Shown: one piece after another, positions 1 through 10,340 of the stretch
Layout: each line of letters begins with the position of its first letter
How positions within the stretch are numbered: the first letter of the stretch is position 1
Assembly: GCF_900497805.2 (NCBI RefSeq)
Contig: NW_020953952.1
Span: 690,816 to 754,815 of the forward strand
Reading direction: 5' to 3'
Origin: Vombatus ursinus
Lineage: Eukaryota > Chordata > Mammalia > Diprotodontia > Vombatidae
Length of the DNA stretch: 64,000 nt
The notes under the pieces: model-generated
What the model saw: only the letters and a program-made list of their open reading frames with translations
What the model was told of the DNA's origin: nothing
Databases searched by the model: none
Translations under genes and position numbers: made by a program

Positions 1-46
1 CTTCTTCTTCTTCTTCTTCTTCTTCTTCTTCTTCTTCTTCTTCTTC
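1..46. repeat. (CTT)n microsatellite
   Basis: A pure CTT run opens the window, so its true left end is not seen. The matching position in unit 3 (54635 onward) is also a TTC run beside an assembly gap. The tract therefore marks the left edge of the shared left arm. Confidence 0.95.
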
Positions 47-2035
47 TCCTTTCATATCCCTTCTGCCTGTGATTCCCAGTACTTTGGGATTTGGGGACTG
101 GGTCATTCATGGTTTTTTCAAGCATAGAATTCTCATATCATGGCATATCATCTCAAATCTGGGAAGCAGATGCATTGAAACAAAGGCATCCTGGCACTGT
201 ATCCTAAATTCTGCATGTTTTTCTGTCTTTACTTTACACCCTTGAGCTCCAACAAAACCCCTGGTGCTGATTCTATTCCAGTTTTTCCCAATTTTACATG
301 GCAGATGGTCTACTGCCCATAAAAAAGCTGACTTCAATCTTCCAGTTTATCTTCTGAGAGGAAGTTATATCCTAGGAGTTCAAGTGTGCCTCCATTGTCC
401 ATCTTTATAAAGGAAAGGGAAATAGGCTATCCTGTCATAATCAGAGAGGAGTTTCTCTGTCATCACTGGTAAGATTCCTGCCAGAGACTTAATAAGTTGA
501 TCATTCACTTGGAAGATGATTACAATCAATGCACTGAGTGACAGAGTGACCAGTGGTTGAGTTGCAGCCTAGTAAAAGGGATCACATATAGAGAGCTGGA
601 CTTACATACAGAAGAACCTTCAAATCTTGCCTCTAACACTTATGTTTTAAGTGACCAGGCTACCTCATCTCATGGAGCCTTGGATTTCTCTTTTGTAAAG
701 TGGTGATGAGCTATCTAGCGTCCAGACCTCATTGAGCTACTGTTAGGCTTGAATTGAGTTATGTTAAACTCAATATATGTTTATTGATTATTCACACTTT
801 TTTCCTATTAAATTCTTGAACCCCTCTTAAAATATGTATAATGAAATCAGTTTGTCATTATTCTTCCTATTCCAAAATTGACTATTTAGACAGAAACATT
901 AGAGTTTTCAAACAAAACTAAACGTTGCCCTGATATCACTTATTTCATTATTAACATTTTTCTAGTCAGACCAAGGAAAATCATATGTTGTGCAACTTGG
1001 GTGCAACACTTTTCCTGAAAAGGGCACAATACTTAGAAAAATAATTTTCAAACCTTTATATTTTAAGTCATTCCACAACCAATTGCCAGTCTATTCCACA
1101 GTTCCTTCCCTCTTCATGACTTCCTGTAATCCTGTATAAGTCAGAATCTCCAGTTTTCTACTTTGATCACCTGATCACAACCCTTTCCCAAGTCTCTCCT
1201 CATTTAAGAAAGCACTTGGAGAGGCTGTGATGCTCACTAATGCAGAATTAAATTCCCCAGACTAATGTAGAACATGTCCGCTTCCTGGGGGTAGAAGTTA
1301 GAAGAGCAAAAAAGAGAAAATTCAAGGAAATGAGATTTATCAGGTAATCATTTTCTTCCTAGTCTACCAGTAAAACATCTAGAAAATTTTTGCCTATAGG
1401 TCTTATTTCCATATAAACCCCAACAAATTTCTATAGTAAGTCATAAAACTGAGATGTAATAAGATGAGATTAACAACATAAAAGGAATTTTATGGAAACA
1501 AATATAAATGTTACATTTGATTTGAGTTAAAAAATAAAAACTTTATAAGTGAACCAAAAGAGGGGACTTGTTTTCTTAGGCATTCCTCTCCAAAAGACTT
1601 GGAGTGTTTAGTGGATTCCTACTTTAATATGAATCTTGGGCATTATAGAACAAATACAGAGCCTAATATGATGTCCATTGCCAGAAGTATGGTATCCAGG
1701 TATAAGATATAATTATATTTGCATTCTGACCTGACCAGTCCATGTTTGGAGGATTGTGTTCAATTTAGTGGCATACATTTCAGGGAGGATACTGATAAGT
1801 TCTGCAGGAAACTAAGCAAAACAATCAGAAGAATTTAAAGATATAAGAGCATGACATATGAGAATTGTTGGAAGACAGTCAGAGGAAAGAATGGGTTCAT
1901 GGCATCACAAATTTTTTACTCTTTTTTTTAAATTTAATTCTCAATTGTTTCTTCCCTCCCCACCCTATACTACAGAAGACTTAAATCTTTACATTTGTTA
2001 AACACAAGATTGCCTAATAATTAATTCCTGTGAAT
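47..2035. other. Intergenic, duplicated, no gene seen
   Basis: No supported gene; the only open frames are short and fit no family. About 560-790 looks like an old tRNA-derived CORE-SINE in plus orientation, with a lesion-rich body and a tail like 'gttaggcttgaattgagtta'. The rest has no recognised repeat but is kept in unit 3 at about 54700-56690. Confidence 0.6.
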
Positions 2036-2039
2036 GGTA

Positions 2040-3415
2040 TGTCTACTCTGTTTCACTGATCAATTTTTCTGTTTCTTAGCTGGTACTGGATAGGTTTGAT
2101 GATTACTATCTCATAACACACTTTAAACAATGGTACTGCTAAACTTTCTTTATTTACATTTTTCATTAATTCCTTTGATGTTTTAAATTTTTTGTTCTTC
2201 CAAACAAATTTCATTATTTTTTCTAGCTTGTTTTTTTAGTAATTATTGGTGGTGAAGTTAAGTAAGTAGATAAAGCAGAATTTTCATTTTTTATTATATT
2301 GGCTCTGCCCAAACATGAATAATTGATATTTCTCTATTTAAATTTGATTTTACTTGTATAAAAAAGAGTTTTGTAATTATTTCATGTAGTTCATGAGTTT
2401 TTTTCTTGGAAGGTATACTCTCAGGTATTTTATGCTCTCTATGGTTATTTTAAATAGACAGTTTTCTTACTATCCCTGTAAAATTTTATTGGGGATATAT
2501 AGCAGTACTGATAATTTATGTGGGTTTATTTTTTATCCTACTACTTTGCTAAATTAATTTTTAAACTATATTTTTAGCTGAATCTCTAGGATTTCCCAAG
2601 TATGACATCATATTGTTTACCAAAAGAGAAAATTTTATTACCTCCTTTCCCATTCTGATTCCTTGGATTTCTTTTGGTTCTCTTATTGATATTGTTAATA
2701 TTTCTAAGGCAATAATGATTAATATTGATGATAATTGGCATCTTTGTTTCACTCTCAATTCTGTTGGAAAGGTGTATCCCCATTACAAGTAATGCTTACT
2801 GGAGCAGCTAGGTAGTGAAGTGGATAGAGCACTGGCCCTGGAGTCAGGAGGACTTGAGTTTGAATCTGTCCTCAGACTAGACACTTGACACTTACTAGCT
2901 ATGTGACCCTAGGCAAGTAATTTACCCCCTATTGCCCCCTCCTCAAAATTCTTGCTTATGGTTTTACAAAGATGCTTCATTTTAATGAAAAATCCATTCA
3001 TACTTTTGCTTTCAGGTGTTTTTAATAGGAATGAATGCTATATTTTGTCAAAAGCTTTTTTCTGCATTTTTTGATATAAGCATATGATTTTTGTTATTTT
3101 GTGATTGATATGATCAATTATGTTAATAGTTTTCCTTATATTTAACCATATGTGCATTTGTGGTTTAAATCCCACCTGATTATTCTGTATAATTTTGTGT
3201 GATATATTGTTCTAGTCTCCTGACTAGGGTTTTTTTTTTTTAAGGATTTTTGTTTTCATATTCATTAGGGAAATTGCTCTATAATTTTCTTTCTCTGTTT
3301 TTGCTCTTACTGATTTAGGTGTTAGGCCGTATTTGTTTCATAAGAACAGTTTAATAGGTCTCCTTTGCCTATTATTCAAAATACGTTGTTTACTATTGGA
3401 ATTAATTGATATAAT
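2040..3415 (-). mobile_element. L1 LINE fragment, ORF2 region, antisense
   Basis: The minus strand encodes pieces of L1 reverse transcriptase. At 2561-2758 the translation resembles the L1 RT core: a Q-x-C-Q-L-S-x-I-L start, then A-L-E-I-L, then I-R-E-x-K-E-I-Q-G-I, then a segment aligning with the usual F-A-D-D-M catalytic box. Here that box reads V-N-N-M-M, so both catalytic aspartates are lost. The flanks match the ORF2 C-terminal region. It has no poly-A tail and no start, is interrupted by a SINE at 2801-2945, and is shared with unit 3 (56690-58015). It is therefore dead and older than the duplication. Confidence 0.88.
2801..2945 (+). mobile_element. Marsupial tRNA-derived SINE (WSINE1/SINE1-like)
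   Basis: The head 'gcagctaggtagtgaagtgg' and the body 'ggagtcaggaggacttgag' and 'ctagctatgtgaccctaggc' are the standard marsupial tRNA-SINE landmarks. It is inserted in the antisense L1 relic. The same insertion is in unit 3 (57415-57553), so it predates that duplication. Confidence 0.9.
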
Positions 3416-4365
3416 ATAGATTTTGAACTGGAATAGATTTAAAATATTATTTCATTTAACCTTCACATTTTATACTTGAGTATAATTAGGGAGAGAGAGT
3501 CTAAATTTATTGCCCAATGTGTTACGGTGAAAAGTAGCAAACCTCATATTGGAACTCAGGTAGTCTAACTTTACAGGTTGCCTCAAATATCTTAGTGTGT
3601 TTTTAGCTCTAAGAAGCTTAAAATGCACTAAAACTTTAGGGATACTCTGTATAACCCAATTTTTTTTTTCTATTTCAGCACAAGAATAGAAGATTTAATA
3701 ATGAAGCATATATATACACAGAAGGGTGCTTTCTTCAAAAATGAAAATGATTGTAACCAAAGGAAAAAAAAAAGATAGAAAAATATATTCTGGTTGGCCA
3801 TGGAGTAGAAGACCAAGAGAGATGGATGGAAGTTGGAGAGGGGAAACTGAAGTTATAGTGGAGACAACCTCCCTGATATTTGGAGATATTAAAAAGTTGA
3901 ATAATTTCTTTGACAAGTATGTTGGTTTTCATTTGCGTGTTGTTTCTCTTAATAAAATATAACCTCTTTGATGTTAGGAACCAATGCATCATCCCTTATT
4001 TTTTGGTCTTTGTGTGCCCAGTGACTAGTAGTATGCCCAGTGTGTACTAATCACTTTCAAAATGCATTTTAATTTATTGATTCTCCAACGCAGAAAAACT
4101 TCATCGAAAGCTCAGATGTACAACTTTAGGGTACCATAACAGAAGAGATTTTTTGTTCTTTACAGATCTGTGGGCTAAACGTTCTCCTAGATTTTTGAAT
4201 CACAAAGGTCTTTCAAACTAAAATTTACTGAAGGTTGGCAACTAAAATAAAACAACAAACAAGCTCTCTTAGAGTAGAACAGAAAGCATTTTTTTCTGCC
4301 AAGTAGAGAGAAGAATTGGGGGAAAGTTGCATAAGAAATTATACAACTGTGACTGTGTAAAAATG
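3416..4365. other. Intergenic, no gene seen
   Basis: No supported gene. 3416-3965 is kept in unit 3 (58016-58565). From about 3965 the unit 1 and unit 3 sequences become unrelated. A short open frame at 3726-3962 is not kept as a reading frame in unit 3. Confidence 0.6.
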
Positions 4366-4690
4366 ACTGTGTAAAGGAGGGGCTCACAAAATTAGAAGTC
4401 TTAGGCCATAGCTGACAGGATAAAAAATCCACTCATGATAAATGCTGCAAAGAAAATTGGATATGTTGCACATTCATTGTAGGAAATCATATGTTTTTCT
4501 ACCACCAATGCCATCAGGATTTTTGGACCAAGTACTGTAGAATATCCAAGATCACTAAATGCCAGATGCTTGAGGAAAAAAAAATACATGGGAGTTTAGA
4601 AACGGAAATCAACACTGATTAATTGGATTATGCCCAAGTTCCTGACAAGATCTATTTTATTTCTCTGTTTACAGAAAAGAATTTGTGATA
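4366..4690 (-). pseudogene. OR8-type olfactory receptor pseudogene fragment (TM1 end to TM3)
   Basis: Read on the minus strand, this carries the middle-front part of an olfactory receptor. It has a V-R-N-L-G-I-I-Q-L-I segment matching the TM1 G-N-L-G-M-I box, then T-P-M-Y-F-F, K-H-L-A-F-S-D-L-G-Y-S-T-V (TM2), K-I-L-M-A-L-V-V-E-K, I-S-Y-N-E-C-A-T (with the conserved extracellular Cys), F-I-L-S-A-M-A at the end of TM3, and weak similarity just past it. It contains an internal stop before the T-P-M-Y box and an extra Phe codon from a poly-A slip. The N-terminus and everything after about TM3-ICL2 are missing. The closest paralogues in the window are the two intact OR8K-like genes. The fragment is absent from the matching place in unit 3. 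Confidence 0.88.
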
Positions 4691-5430
4691 TGGACTAGAG
4701 CTAGGACCTGTCATCTACTGGCTTTTCAAGAAATATTTCATAAAATTTAACTTTGGGGAATTAGCTACATGACCCTTAAATTGCTCCTATTTACCCCCAT
4801 CGTGGGCAAAATGCTGTTTTTTTGGAATTGATCTGCTTAGGTCTTGCCAGATTTTTTGACACCTGCTTTCATAAGAAGATCATAAGCCAAGAATACTATC
4901 TACTCATAGGGACAATAGAGTGTTTTATGTCATGTTCGTAATTTTCCTATTGCCAAGTATTGGAGGGAGACTTTATGAGTTTCTCAGTCCCCATGAGGAC
5001 ATATCCCTGAAGTACTGCAGAATTTTAATGTATTTCATATGATCATCTCATATAAATTGACTAGATCTAGTGTCTGTAGTGTGTAACAATATCTATAGTT
5101 CTAGATAATTTCATGAGGTGTTTATTAAATACCTACCAAATGGCAATTTCCTGTGCATGGGTAATATAACCTAGTTGCACAAAGTCCAAGGGCTTTCAGA
5201 AAATTTTGAGAGAGGTTACATTCTGCCACCAATCACAAATAGTTTATTTTACCACGCATACCAAGTAGATGAACATCTAGTGTACACACTGTGGTATAAA
5301 GTTAGATCAACAATATAAAAACAATTGCCTTTTTGTATGCATATCTGAAATACATGGTGCAAATGGACTCTGCTGGGCCCAGAAATAACTGGAAGATGAG
5401 CAGGCTGGATTTTCCTTTAAAGAAACCCAA
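4691..5430. other. Intergenic, duplicated from about 4705
   Basis: No gene seen. From about 4705 the sequence again matches unit 3 (59245 onward). It contains no repeat I can name. Confidence 0.6.
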
Positions 5431-5434
5431 AGAT

Positions 5435-5625
5435 CCTCTAGAGGGAGCTAGATATTGAAATGTCTGGATCACTGGGCCTGCAGGTAAGAAAAAACTGAGT
5501 TCAGTGTTAGCCTCAAACACTAATTATGTGACCTTTGGCAAGTAACTTAATCTCCATCTGCCTCTCGTTCTTCCATATAAAATGGGAAAAATAATAGTAT
5601 CTATCTCCCAGAATTTCATGAGAAA
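5435..5625 (+). mobile_element. tRNA-derived SINE (CORE-SINE/MIR type)
   Basis: It has a degenerate tRNA-like head ('gagggagctagatattgaaa'), 'tgtgacctttggcaagtaac' and a tail with 'ccatataaaatggg'. It is shared with unit 3 at about 60000-60185. Confidence 0.75.
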
Positions 5626-5654
5626 GAAATTAAATTTATCATCAAGAAGCACAG

Positions 5655-5880
5655 TGATTGAGAAATGGTCTTATACTAAGGAAGACTTTGAGGAAAAAAT
5701 GTGGCCTCAGGCTAGTACCATTACAAGCAATGTGACCCTGGGCAAATCACTTAACATCTGTCTATCTCAATTTCCTCAACTTCAAAAGTGGAGGTCTTAA
5801 TAACACCTCACTCAACGAATTGCTGTTAAGATCCAAAAAGATAATATTTGGAAAATATTAAACCTAGAGCCTTTAGGTCT
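5655..5880 (+). mobile_element. tRNA-derived SINE (CORE-SINE/MIR type)
   Basis: It has 'gtgaccctgggcaaatcact', 'caatttcctcaacttcaaaa' and a tail resembling 'gctgttaagatccaaaaaga'. It follows directly on the previous SINE and is shared with unit 3 at about 60220-60440. Confidence 0.75.
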
Positions 5881-6285
5881 TCATTTGCTTAGGACTTTGT
5901 CTAGTATATTGAACTTCTTTTCATACAAACATAACTTTTTTTTTTTTTTTGCTAAACACACTTTAAGATTCCTTGTGTATAGTTATTCTGTGGTCCTTCT
6001 CAAAATATTTGGGTATCCAAGTTCCTGAAAAAAGTTCAAGCCACAAAAATTCCACTTCATGAGATTTCTTTTTTTCCTTCTTGGGGCACATCATGCACAA
6101 GATGATCATTATACTCATATGGTTAAGTCAAAGATGCCAAGACATAGAATAACAAACATTGACATCTTGATATTTTTTATTTGATGTATCAAATAATCAT
6201 TTTATATGACATAAATTTGCCTGTATGTATGATATTATAAATATCATCTGAACAAAAATCTAAACAAACATCATGAGAAATAATT
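5881..6285. other. Non-coding block repeated at four places in the window
   Basis: No gene. About 5985-6280 resembles 13140-13430, sharing 'atccaagttcctgaaaa' and a '...agatgccaag...' block in the same order. Copies therefore exist in the left arms (here and at about 60535-60740) and the right arms (13140-13430 and 48500-48700). This points to an older round of duplication than the one that made the three units. Confidence 0.6.
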
Positions 6286-6289
6286 TCTC

Positions 6290-6739
6290 ATGGGTAAGCT
6301 GGGCTAATATATTAAAATGAAAATTCTACCTAAACTAATTTGTTTATTCAGGGCCGTAGTGATCAAATTACCAAAAAAAACATTGCACAGCTAGAAAAAT
6401 AATGACAAAATTCATCTAGAATAACAAAAGATCAAGAATATCAAGGGAATCAATAAAAAATGTGAAGGAAGGTGGCTTAGCTGTACTGGAACTCAAATGG
6501 TATTACAAAATGATAATCAACAAAATACTCTGGTACTGGCTATATTCACCAAAACAATCTGTTTCAGGCTAAGAAATAGAGCAGTGGATCAGAGAAATAG
6601 ATCATGTACACACTATAAAGTAGTAAATGACCATAGTAAGATAGTAAATGTTTGACAAAATCAAAGATCCAAGATTATGGGACAATAAATCTCTATTTGA
6701 CAAGAAATTGCTGGAAAATGGGAACACAATTTGTGAGAA

Positions 6740-6770
<31 letters not shown>

Positions 6771-7120
6771 TATTATATATAGTCAAAATGGATACATGAT
6801 TTAGACATACAGGGTAAGATTATAAATAAATTGCAGGAGTCTGGAGTATTTTACCTGTCTCATCTATGGATAAGGAAAGAATTCTTGACCCAATGAAAGA
6901 GATCATTAGAGGATGTAAGATGAATAGTTTTCGTTACATGAAATCAGTTTTTTCACAAACAAAATCAATGCAGCCAACATTAGAAGGAAAGCAGAAAACT
7001 CTGGGAAATAATTTACAGCAAGTTTATCTGATAAAGACCTGATTTCTCAAATATATAGAGAATAGAGTCAAATTTATAAGAATAGGAGTCATTTTCTAAT
7101 TTATAGATAATCAAAGGATA
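6290..7120 (+). mobile_element. L1 LINE fragment, ORF2 C-terminal end, sense
   Basis: Plus-strand translation gives the L1 ORF2 C-terminal landmarks in order: L-P-K-L-I-Y-L-F-R-A-V-V-I-K-L-P-K, then K-I-K-N-I-K-G-I-N-K-K, then a line matching 'ggtggcttagctgtactgga', and finally the region that ends L1 ORF2 near 'atttataagaataggagtc'. It has many stops and frame changes and no poly-A. An AT microsatellite interrupts it at 6738-6782. Unit 3 carries the same relic at 60830-61630. Confidence 0.85.
6738..6782. repeat. (TA)n microsatellite
   Basis: An alternating TA run inside the L1 relic. The tract is shorter in unit 3 (61283-61309). Confidence 0.9.
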
Positions 7121-7124
7121 TTAG

Positions 7125-7390
7125 TGGCAGGTAGTTGGTGCAGTGGATAGAATGGTGATGTTGGAGTCAGGAAGACCTGAGTTCAAATTCAGCCTCAGAA
7201 ACATACTAGCTGTGTGACCCTGGGCATGTCACTTAATATCTCTTTGCTTCAGTTTCCTCAACTGTACAGTGGGGATATTGTGATGATCAAATGAGATATT
7301 TGCATTAAGTGGAAAAAAAAGTCTCTTAGCATAGTGCACAGGACATAGTAGATGCAATATAAATATTGATTCCATTCCCTTCCCATTTAG
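7125..7390 (+). mobile_element. tRNA-derived SINE, MAR1/CORE-SINE type
   Basis: It has a complete-looking head and body: 'ggtgcagtggatagaatggt', 'ggagtcaggaagacctgag', 'tagctgtgtgaccctgggca', then 'gtttcctcaactgtacagtg' and a core tail ending '...aatataaatattgattcc'. Copies at the same place in unit 3 (61638-61890) and in unit 2 (42480-42730, more diverged) show that it predates all three units. Confidence 0.88.
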
Positions 7391-9340
7391 GTTACCATAT
7401 TTCAGAAACAATATTGATAAGTCAGATGAGGATAGTGAGACCTTTGAATTCATGTCATGAAGGGCAATGAGTAGAAGTTGAAAAGAGGCATATTTAAGGT
7501 TGGGAAAAATACCACAGATTTTATCCCAAAGTGGAATGAGATATGTGAGCAAGTATTGCAGTCACTCAAACTAGAGGTCTTTAGATAATGACAGAGGGAT
7601 CACTTTGAAATCCATCCTAACTGATGTGATACAAAAGGTAATTCAGGGAAGCAACTAAGAGAAAGCAATGCATGCCTTCCAGATTTCTCAGAAGAAAAAA
7701 AAACAAACAAACCTGAAGCAGAACTAAAAAGTTTATTATAGGCCATATATGATGATAGCAAAAAGGCTGTTGTTTCAAATACATAGCTTAACAATTTCGA
7801 AGATTATTCAAAGAGATTTCTCTATCTGAAGAATTTTAAAGAAGATTACTTCCCACATGCGACCCAACAGGACACAAAGTAGACAAAAGTTAACTTGTTC
7901 TTTCAAAAGCTGTACATTTTCAAGCAATGGAAATGAATCCAAGAAGAAAAAAAAATCCCACCCCTATCCTTGAAAGTGGTTAAAAAGAAGAATGAAGCCA
8001 AATACAGGAAAGTGAATATGATTTGCTACATTTACAATTAAACTTATTCTGTCCATATTCTTTTAATCCAAGAAATATTTATTAAACATGTGTTTAATGC
8101 AACGCACTTAGCTATGCTCTGTGGATGCAAAGAACAAACAGCAACAAAAGAAACAATACTTCTCATGCTCAAAGAATCATGGTCTTAGCAGAGATACAAC
8201 CTTTAACTAGAGAATTAGGTGCATGATACTTTGAGGAGGAGGGAAATGTCTTTACCATTTAAAATAATAACTAACAGAAATAATAATAAAATACTATTAA
8301 GCATTATTTAGGATAATAAAAATAGCACTAATAACATAACACGCAAAATAATCGCAGTGATGATTCACAACATACAGAGCATTAGTCTAGAGTAATATCA
8401 AGAGAAGACATGGTCACCATCCTCAGTGAGCTTACATAGAAGGAGTCATTATAGAGACAGATTAAAAATACAGTAATTCACGTCATATATTTTACTCAAA
8501 AAGTGGTATGAATTGAATATAGGGGAAAGATAATGCAAAATTGAATTTTTTTAACTCTAGAAAACATCACCATGAGAATATTTAAATCTGAATCTACCTG
8601 AATGTTCCAGAAATTTAAAGGAAAAATATATTATAAAGACCCTACTGAGAAAATCCTTCTTAGAGGAATGAGATTTCATTAATTTTCTTAACTTCTGAAT
8701 GCATTTCTATCTCTCTGTCCATGCCGGAGAGAGTTTGAATTACATCAAACATTTAAAAAGATGAGGTTAAAATAGACTTTAGGGAGAATCTACAACAACC
8801 ACTTCATTCTTCGTGACACTGAGGGCCGTAGAAAGTGCATAACCAGCCAAGGGTGATGAGGATAGAAAGTGGAATAGGTAAACACCCTCACTGCATAATC
8901 AGCACTCCTTTTCTCCACAATGTATTATGCTGATGTATAACAGAGATTCATTCTAGGTGGAAATTTTGCAACTTCAAAGGTTGAGGTTCTTCTGTGGTTG
9001 GGATATAATGAACTAAAAATTAATAGTTAATAGGAGCAGTATCTACTAGGGAATTTTTCAACTACTCGCTCAAGAAAACTTTTCTTAATAACCCTTTACA
9101 GCCAAGTCACCATTCTCAACTATTAATCAGGTTTTCTGGAAAATCTCCAGTAACTTACCTAAATTCACCAAAAAATCCATTGCTAACTGATAACAAAAAG
9201 AAATAGTGTATTTCTGAAGCAAGAATGAGAGGGTAGAAAGATTTTTCCATAAAGAAAAAAAGAACTAAGAAGAAATTCACAGAGGAGAAAAAAGAATTAT
9301 TGACCTCTGGTAATTTAATGGAACCATTGCACATTGAACA
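7391..9340. other. 3' flank of the OR8K-like gene, no gene seen
   Basis: Non-coding and present in all three units. It is close to unit 3 (61890-64000) and distant from unit 2 (42730-44717). About 8045-8185 holds an old repeat tail ('aaatatttattaaacatgtg', 'ctctgtggatgcaaagaaca') in plus orientation, of a type found elsewhere in the window. I see no other element. Confidence 0.6.
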
Positions 9341-10291
9341 TTAAATAGGAATTTTGCATCGATTTTCTACGACTCTTTTTAGGGCACCTTTGACCTCTTT
9401 ATTCCTCAAACTATAGATCAAAGGATTAAGTATAGGGATGACCAAGGTATAAAACACAGAGGCCATCTTGTCTGTCTCAAAAGAGTGGCTAGATTTGGGT
9501 TGCAAATACATGAAGAGAAGGGTCCCATAGAACACAACCACCACAGTGAGATGAGAGCCACAGGTGGTGAAGGCTTTCGATCTGCCCTCAGCAGAGTTCA
9601 TCCTGAGGATGGTCACAAGAATGAACATATAGGAAACAAGGACAATTAGGAGGGAGGAAAGCAAATTTAAAGCAGAAAAGAGCAGAATGATGAATTCTAT
9701 TTCACTTGTGTCAGAGCATACAATGGATAACAAAGGAAGACTATCACAATAGAAATGCCTGATGACATTGGATCTGCAAAAGGACAAAATAAAAATCTCA
9801 AATGTGACCAGTAATGCCACAAAAATGCTATAGAGGTAAGGGATGGCCACCAAGACCAGACATACCCTGTCTGACATGATGACTGTGTAGAGGAGGGGCT
9901 TACAAATGGCCACATAGCGATCATAAGCCATGGCTGATAGGATGAAAAGTTCACTGATAATGAAAACCTCAAAGGAAGCTAGCTGGGTTGCACACCAATT
10001 GTAGGAAATTGTATTTTTCTCTGCCACAAAATTGACAAGCATTTTGGGAGCAATGACAGTGGAATAACCAAGATCAGTAATTGCCAGATGCCTGAGGAAA
10101 AAATACATGGGGGTTTGTAGGTGAGAATCGATCTTTGTTAGGATGATCATGCCCAAATTCCCCACCACTGTGCCCAAGTAGATGAGTAGAAACACACCAA
10201 AGAGTGGGGCTTGTAGCTCTGGGCGGTCTGTGACTCCCATGAGAATAAATTCAGTCACTGTGGTGGCTAAAGTTCCATTCTGTTGGTCCAT
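9341..10291 (-). CDS. Olfactory receptor, OR8K-like (copy in unit 1)
   Basis: A seven-transmembrane odorant receptor of the class II family. It would sit in the cilia of olfactory sensory neurons and signal through the olfactory G protein. I take the ATG at 10291, giving 316 residues. The frame stays open four codons further, but the upstream codon is TTG and the position that is ATG in the unit 2 paralogue is AAG here. Visible in order: N-glycosylation site N-G-T at 5-7; TM1 G-N at 44-45; P-M-Y-F-F-L at 61-66; Cys100 for the TM3 disulfide; [10 protein letters not shown] at 121-130; extracellular-loop Cys172, 182 and 192; S-Y in TM5 at 220-221; [10 protein letters not shown] at 239-248; N-P-L-I-Y at 289-293. 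It is a single exon of normal OR length with no break. It resembles human OR8K1/OR8K3 as recalled. It is about 91% identical to the gene at 44718-45677, with differences clustered in the last dozen codons. Confidence 0.95.
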   Translation of the reverse strand: MDQQNGTLATTVTEFILMGVTDRPELQAPLFGVFLLIYLGTVVGNLGMIILTKIDSHLQTPMYFFLRHLAITDLGYSTVIAPKMLVNFVAEKNTISYNWCATQLASFEVFIISELFILSAMAYDRYVAICKPLLYTVIMSDRVCLVLVAIPYLYSIFVALLVTFEIFILSFCRSNVIRHFYCDSLPLLSIVCSDTSEIEFIILLFSALNLLSSLLIVLVSYMFILVTILRMNSAEGRSKAFTTCGSHLTVVVVFYGTLLFMYLQPKSSHSFETDKMASVFYTLVIPILNPLIYSLRNKEVKGALKRVVENRCKIPI

Positions 10292-10304
10292 GAATTTCTT
10301 CAAG

Positions 10305-10340
10305 GCAACCTATCTTGAAAGACAATAAAGAAGGCTAAGA
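10305..10340 (-). promoter_or_regulatory. Candidate 3' splice acceptor of the OR8K-like coding exon
   Basis: On the minus strand, 'ccttcttt' followed by 'attgtctttcaag' gives a pyrimidine-rich tract ending in AG about 20-30 bases before the start codon. OR genes commonly splice a non-coding 5' exon just upstream of the start. The tract and AG are kept in unit 2 (45685-45715) and in the orphan fragment (about 16055-16080). Assignment is by inspection only. Confidence 0.5.

Larger units (their letters stand above)
1..9375. repeat. Segmental duplication, unit 1 left arm (pairs with 54640-64000)
   Basis: Nearly all of this stretch aligns in order and orientation with 54640-64000, including the L1 and SINE relics inside it. 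By eye the difference is about 1% in the best stretch (300-540) and a few percent elsewhere. The main exception is about 3965-4705, where the two copies are unrelated. The part from about 7130 also aligns with unit 2 (42480-44740), but much more weakly, at roughly one difference in five. The right boundary is set where similarity to unit 2 jumps up, close to the 3' end of the OR coding region. Confidence 0.9.

Noticed and set aside
7229-7552. 107-codon open frame on the minus strand
   Set aside because: It lies largely over a SINE and its flank, and it is not open in unit 2 or unit 3.
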